Shown piece by piece: positions 60,050 to 64,000 of a stretch of 64,000 bases of DNA (positions are counted from its first letter, which is position 1; each line of letters begins with the position of its first letter). The translations under genes were made by a program, and so were the position numbers. The notes beneath the pieces are model-generated. The model did no database searches. It saw only the letters and a list, made by a program, of their open reading frames with translations, and was not told the origin of the DNA. This DNA is from Aurifilum marmelostoma (lineage: Eukaryota; Ascomycota; Sordariomycetes; Diaporthales; Cryphonectriaceae), in contig JAMXSV010000007.1 of assembly GCA_027559495.1 (NCBI GenBank), forward strand, positions 682,001-746,000. Direction: 5' to 3'.

Positions 60050-61261
60050 ATGATGAAGAAAGCCCTCCTCCGCATCCCGTATACAGAAAAGTTTTCGCCG
60101 CCGACTGTCATCCCCGCCTCAGCGGGCACGCTGTCTGGTGCCGTCAGCGCTCTGCACGAGTTCCTCACCTCGCCCATCCCCGTCAGGAAGGGCCTGTCCG
60201 ACTCTACCCTCGTACTGTCTGGCGCCGGCCTGTCAGTCGCGTCGGGCCTGGCCGACTACAGGGGCGACAACGGCACCTACCGTCTCAACAAGACCTACCG
60301 GCCCATCTACTACCACGAGTTTCTGTCATCTCACGAGGCAAGGAAGCGGTACTGGGCACGGTCATTCCTGGGGTGGACCACGCTTCACAAGGCGCGGCCA
60401 AATGCGGGTCACTATGCCGTGCGGGACCTGGGACGATATGGCAAGGTGAAGAGGGTCATCACGCAGAACGTCGACTCGTTCCACCCAAAGGCGCACCCTG
60501 AGATTCCTACGCTAGAGCTACATGGCTATCTGCGGAACCTGGTGTGCACCTCGTGCCGCCGCGAGTACCCACGCGATCTCTTCCAGGAGGAACTCGCACG
60601 GCTCAACCCTGCCTGGGCTTCCTTCCTGCAAGAGGCCATCGCATCGGGTGCGCTGGACACCGAGAATCCTGACGAGAGGCGGGCAAGAGGGATGAGGACG
60701 AACCCGGATGGTGATGTTGATCTTCCAGATGCCCCCTACACGACGTTCAGGTATCCAGCCTGTCAGAGCTGCCTGGCAGAGCCCCAGCCTGCGCCGAATG
60801 GGTCGCAGCAGAAGGTCGAGGTTGACCTGGATGGGGCGTGGAAGCCGCCAAGTACTGGTGGCATCCTGAAACCAGCCGTCATCATGTTTGGTGAGAGCAT
60901 CCCCGCTCAGGTCAAGGTAGCGGCGGAACAGGCGGTAGATGAAGCCGGCAGGATGCTCATTCTAGCAACCTCGCTCGCAACATACTCGGCGTGGAGGCTG
61001 GTCAAACGAGCCAAAGATCGGGGGGCGTCCATAGCCATTGTGAATATGGGTGGTGTGAGGGGGGAGGAGGCCTTTGTCGCCGACCTACATGCCGGGCAGG
61101 GCGGAGCTGAGGGGGTGAGGATAGACATGTCCACAGAGCAACTGCTCCCAGAGCTGGTCAATTCCTTGCGACGCTCATCATCTCCTGAGCCTCACATTGC
61201 AGACGGGGCCGCACGTCTCGAGACCCAGGGAAGCGCTGTGTTCAAAGACTTTCTGTCATGA
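60050..61261 (+). CDS. class II (SIRT4-like) NAD-dependent protein deacylase
   Basis: One exon, 403 residues. Motifs: NAD-binding SGAGLSVASGLADYRG (GAGLS at 58-62), TQNVDSFH, catalytic H158 in LELHGYLRN, two zinc-binding Cys pairs (C166/C169 in CTSC and C238/C241 in CQSC), and the late FGESIP and ATSLATYSAWRLVKRA. Zinc spacing is widened by a ~40-residue insertion. The YRG after GLAD and the overall order fit class II sirtuins, which are mitochondrial in animals; the basic N-terminus (MMKKALLRIPYTEKFSPP) would allow import. Likely activity is NAD-dependent deacylation or ADP-ribosyl transfer. ATG 60050 is the first in frame, with a second Met following. The stop is 55 nt from that of the converging gene. 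Confidence 0.93.
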   Translation: MMKKALLRIPYTEKFSPPTVIPASAGTLSGAVSALHEFLTSPIPVRKGLSDSTLVLSGAGLSVASGLADYRGDNGTYRLNKTYRPIYYHEFLSSHEARKRYWARSFLGWTTLHKARPNAGHYAVRDLGRYGKVKRVITQNVDSFHPKAHPEIPTLELHGYLRNLVCTSCRREYPRDLFQEELARLNPAWASFLQEAIASGALDTENPDERRARGMRTNPDGDVDLPDAPYTTFRYPACQSCLAEPQPAPNGSQQKVEVDLDGAWKPPSTGGILKPAVIMFGESIPAQVKVAAEQAVDEAGRMLILATSLATYSAWRLVKRAKDRGASIAIVNMGGVRGEEAFVADLHAGQGGAEGVRIDMSTEQLLPELVNSLRRSSSPEPHIADGAARLETQGSAVFKDFLS

Positions 61262-61316
61262 TGAACCGCACCTCGCAATTTTCGCATAGACAAAAGAGGT
61301 GCATATCGACAAAATT

Positions 61317-61976
61317 TCAGAAAAAATATGTCGTGCGTCCTTTAGATGGCTCTCGTGCAACAGGCGTTTCTCTTGTAGGTGTTGCGTCGGTCGCAGGCTT
61401 CGGAAGTGGTACAGCCTTGGTGATCGCAGGTGGTGATGATGATGATGATGATGCCGCTTCAGCGGCCTTGCCCTTGTCTTGTTTTTTATCCTTCCGCGGA
61501 GCACCATCCTTCTCAATCTCCCCAAGGACTTCTTCCCACGCAGCCTCCCTCTCGGGATCGCCCGTGCCCAGTATCTTCTCGACATCCACCTCCTCTCCGT
61601 TCTGGATCCGCTCCACAACCTCTCTCAACAGGCCAATGCGCACATCGGACCGCCGCACGAACGCATCAAAATTCTTGCGCAGCGAGATCATCTGGATCGA
61701 CATGGAGCCGATCAGCAGGAAGATGATGATGAAGAAGGTCGCCGGGTTCCATTCTTTGGAGAGCCAGGACTGCTTGGGCGCGTTGGGGTCCTTGGAAGCC
61801 TGGCGATTTTCTCGTCGGAGGGGTTTCGGCACAAGGGATTTCCAGAAGGAGACTTCAGCGATGCGGGGAACCGTGGACAGGGTGCGCGTGCTGGGTAGGG
61901 TGGACTGGGTCATGGTCAATGGTCTCAGAGAGGCCCGTGTTCGGGCGACGAGTTGCCGTATTGCCATGCGATCCAT
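61317..61976 (-). CDS. mitochondrial inner-membrane protein, DUF5321-like
   Basis: A single minus-strand exon of 219 residues. The N-terminus (MDRMAIRQLVARTRASLRPL) is an Arg-rich amphipathic presequence. KQSWLSKEWNPATFFIIIFL leads into one membrane helix (about residues 78-97), followed by a helical charged region (FDAFVRRSDVRIGLLREVVE) and a disordered Lys/Ala/Ser/Pro tail. This plan matches a fungal-specific family of mitochondrial membrane proteins that I identify as DUF5321 from memory; function is unknown. It converges with the sirtuin gene and starts 352 nt from separase in the opposite direction. Confidence 0.82.
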   Translation of the reverse strand: MDRMAIRQLVARTRASLRPLTMTQSTLPSTRTLSTVPRIAEVSFWKSLVPKPLRRENRQASKDPNAPKQSWLSKEWNPATFFIIIFLLIGSMSIQMISLRKNFDAFVRRSDVRIGLLREVVERIQNGEEVDVEKILGTGDPEREAAWEEVLGEIEKDGAPRKDKKQDKGKAAEAASSSSSSPPAITKAVPLPKPATDATPTRETPVAREPSKGRTTYFF

Positions 61977-62328
61977 TGTGGCTTTGGTGATGGTGAAGGT
62001 GGTTGCTTAGAGGTGACAGACCCTTTCGGCAGGTTGGTTGAAAGTTTTAAGGTTTGGGTAGTCAAGGTTGCCCAGAACTTACAGGGGTCCTCAGCGTTAC
62101 CCGGTCAACCAGCGTGCAGCGTGGCCCAGCCCGTTGACTTCCCGTCACCACCAAAAGCTTGAAAGGGCGCGAAGCCCAGCAAGCAACCTTCGACATTGCA
62201 TTGCCTGAAAATTATATCCCTCCCCCTTTTTAGAGAGTTTTGGATTCTTTTGAAGTTTTGTTGCGCAACCTTCTTGGTCATGATATGATTAGAAATCCTT
62301 CCTATTCCACCTCGCACTGCTTTTTTAC
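61977..62328. promoter_or_regulatory. divergent promoter, DUF5321-like gene / separase
   Basis: 352 bp separate two opposite start codons, with a short T-rich leader before 62329. No cell-cycle box is assigned with confidence. Confidence 0.55.
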
Positions 62329-64000
62329 ATGGCTTCCCTCCAAGACCAAGCAGCCACCGTCAAGGCAGCGGTTGCATCCATCGCGACCTGCACGCCTGCA
62401 ACGACCGTCCTCTTAAAAGCTCTCCTGCTCCCAGACGCTGCCGATAGCAGCTCGAAACCCAATGCCAAAGACGCCACGGCATCGAAAGCGACCCGGGCAC
62501 CAGCAAAGACAAGGCAGAATGGAACAACATCACGGACGGGCGGCAAGAAGGTGCCGGGAGAGGAGAAGAAGCCAGAATTGTCGGCAAAAGAAAAGGCCCT
62601 GCTGGCAACACATGTCATCAACGCAACTTTAAAGTCTCTCGGTGATGCTGCCAGAACCCAGGTACCACCGACGCCGCGGAGGGCCGCACCAGCCGCAGAG
62701 GACGACGTGACCAAGTCACCCACCCGAAGGCGCATCCGAAGGTCGAACTCAGCACCCATGACGCCGATGCGGCCGCGAGACCTTAACACGGTACCGATAT
62801 CGCCCGAGGTCACCAAGAAGTCTGTCAAGCCCGCGAGGCCCGTCCCGAATGCCTCGACCGGCTGCTTGTCCACCGTCGAGTGCGCCCGCGTTGCCTTCTC
62901 TGCGCTGCGATATCTGGAGGGCGTGGGCAAGATCAACCTGCCGGATCTGCAGCTCGAGGCCGGCATGTCGTCGCTTTTCGGGAAGCTCATCAGCTTGGGG
63001 CTGACTGAACATGCTGTGAAGGAGCTCCGGGTGCTGAAGAGGAGGTTATCTGAGCTGGCCGGACAAGGCGACAAGAAGGCTAGCAAGGCGTCTCCGAGTG
63101 TGCTGAGCCTGGCAGAAATTCTGGATTTTGGAAATGCCAACACTCCTGGGAAAATCTCACATCTGGTCATTGCAACTCAAATACAGGTGCTCAGGATCTT
63201 GTCGAATCTAAATCGGCCGACGGAGACCGAGGCTGCCCTGCCGTTTCTTCGAGGCACCAACCCAACATCGCCGGTCAACTTGCTGCTCCTGTCAGCAGAG
63301 ACGAGTGAGGCAGACAAAATGAAAGCAGCACGTCAGCTAGAAACAGTGTCGCAACTTTTTCTTGCCCTTGCGCCAAGCATATCAACCGCCGAAGACGACA
63401 CAGCTTCGGAGCCCAGGCTTAGTATCCCACCTGTCCCTGCACTCGAGCTCCAGACCATCGCCCTGCAGACCCGACTGCACTGGTGGAGGCTGGCTGGTCA
63501 CAAGGCGGAGGTGGACAAGGACATACTCTCGCCGCTCTCAAAATGCATTGCAGCCTGCGCCCGTCGCACTGAACCAGGAGGGCTTCCCCTCTACAAGACA
63601 TGCCTCGCCGCCTTCAACAACACATTTATCGAGATTTGTCGGCATAACCTTCAACCTTCAAAGTCTCTGAAATCACCACTGTCTAGCATATATCAGATAT
63701 TAGGAAAATTGGCGCAAGACTCTGGACAGCACAGTGACGCGATGGAGTGGGCAGAAAAGAACAGCCAGATGATAGACCGGGCTCGGGATTCGGCAGCCAA
63801 ATGCTTCTCGACATCGGCACTTCTACTATCTCAACGACTACGTCTGGCCTGGAGGTGCCCATCTCAAGATGCTCTGCTCAAAGAGGTACTCGACGGTCTC
63901 CAGGGTCCCCTTCGAGGCGATAGTGCCGAGCTGGATGAGCTGCTTGAGAGCCTGGTCCTGGTGCGCAAGTCAGCCACGCATGTGTTGGTGGGCAACTTGA
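62329..64000 (+). CDS. ESP1: separase (separin) N-terminal part, truncated by window end
   Basis: The frame is open from ATG 62329 to the window end, 557 codons without stop or intron. After a Lys/Ala/Pro-rich disordered start with possible phosphorylation sites (SPTRRRIRRSNS), a helical repeat region begins: CARVAFSALRYLEGVGKINL, DLQLEAGMSSLFGKLISLGL and TEHAVKELRVLKRRLSELAG. These resemble the superhelical N-terminal domain of fungal separase (BimB/Cut1/Esp1), which binds securin. The C-terminal caspase-like protease domain, which cleaves cohesin Scc1 at anaphase, would lie beyond 64000 and cannot be checked. The assignment rests on this N-terminal similarity, so a different alpha-helical-repeat protein is the alternative. 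Confidence 0.72.
   Translation, partial: MASLQDQAATVKAAVASIATCTPATTVLLKALLLPDAADSSSKPNAKDATASKATRAPAKTRQNGTTSRTGGKKVPGEEKKPELSAKEKALLATHVINATLKSLGDAARTQVPPTPRRAAPAAEDDVTKSPTRRRIRRSNSAPMTPMRPRDLNTVPISPEVTKKSVKPARPVPNASTGCLSTVECARVAFSALRYLEGVGKINLPDLQLEAGMSSLFGKLISLGLTEHAVKELRVLKRRLSELAGQGDKKASKASPSVLSLAEILDFGNANTPGKISHLVIATQIQVLRILSNLNRPTETEAALPFLRGTNPTSPVNLLLLSAETSEADKMKAARQLETVSQLFLALAPSISTAEDDTASEPRLSIPPVPALELQTIALQTRLHWWRLAGHKAEVDKDILSPLSKCIAACARRTEPGGLPLYKTCLAAFNNTFIEICRHNLQPSKSLKSPLSSIYQILGKLAQDSGQHSDAMEWAEKNSQMIDRARDSAAKCFSTSALLLSQRLRLAWRCPSQDALLKEVLDGLQGPLRGDSAELDELLESLVLVRKSATHVLVGNL

Noticed and set aside
62325..63170. 281-codon open frame on the minus strand
   Set aside because: Antisense of the separase N-terminus, whose plus-strand frame is longer, codon-biased and has recognisable helical repeats.

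Overview
The window is nuclear DNA of a filamentous ascomycete, most likely a Sordariomycete. Genes carry short GT-AG introns (about 55-220 nt, most with a CTGAC or CTAAC branch site). Coding sequence has GC-rich third positions and is set in pyrimidine-rich, microsatellite-rich intergenic DNA. The protein set is typical of such fungi: a Zn(II)2Cys6 regulator, Nup82, PIK1, separase and a DUF5321-like mitochondrial protein. I saw no transposase, integrase, CRISPR array, rRNA or tRNA. The species cannot be named from the sequence alone.

Layout. 1-15.5 kb holds one gene, a TALE homeobox regulator (about 5.4-7.0 kb), with more than 5 kb of non-coding DNA before it and 8.5 kb after it. 15.5-21.1 kb holds a FAD amine/amino-acid oxidase-like gene and a divergently placed seven-exon zinc-cluster regulator. 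22.2-27.4 kb holds a septin-like GTPase with a membrane tail and nuclear poly(A) polymerase. 28.9-36.3 kb is a dense housekeeping block: histone H4, TRAPP subunit Trs20, mitochondrial ribosomal protein mL60, cap-binding CBP20 and nucleoporin Nup82. 38.1-42.2 kb holds a polyglutamine/polyproline protein and an unknown 374-residue protein. 43.3-49.6 kb holds phosphatidylinositol 4-kinase PIK1 and the NC2-alpha co-repressor. 51.7-58.6 kb holds an alpha/beta-hydrolase, D-xylulokinase and an MMT-type cation transporter, all on the minus strand. 60.0-64.0 kb holds a class II sirtuin, a DUF5321-like mitochondrial membrane protein and the start of separase, cut by the window edge.

There is no operon-like logic. 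Several neighbours share divergent promoters (TRS20/mL60, CBP20/Nup82, DUF5321/separase) or meet tail to tail; the sirtuin and DUF5321-like stop codons are only 55 nt apart. mRNA biogenesis and export recur in 25-36 kb (poly(A) polymerase, CBP20, Nup82).

The less ordinary observations are: a diverged septin-like GTPase with a C-terminal membrane anchor; two apparent coding frameshifts, both at C homopolymers; two cryptic minus-strand coding stretches (about 36.6-37.5 and 50.6-51.4 kb) that match no family I know; a cluster of three perfect hairpins at 2.8 kb; and a recurrent palindromic TAGTACTATG-type motif between genes. Exon junctions were derived by hand from splice signals and reading frame; the joined exons of every spliced gene except the two frameshifted ones give an uninterrupted frame.
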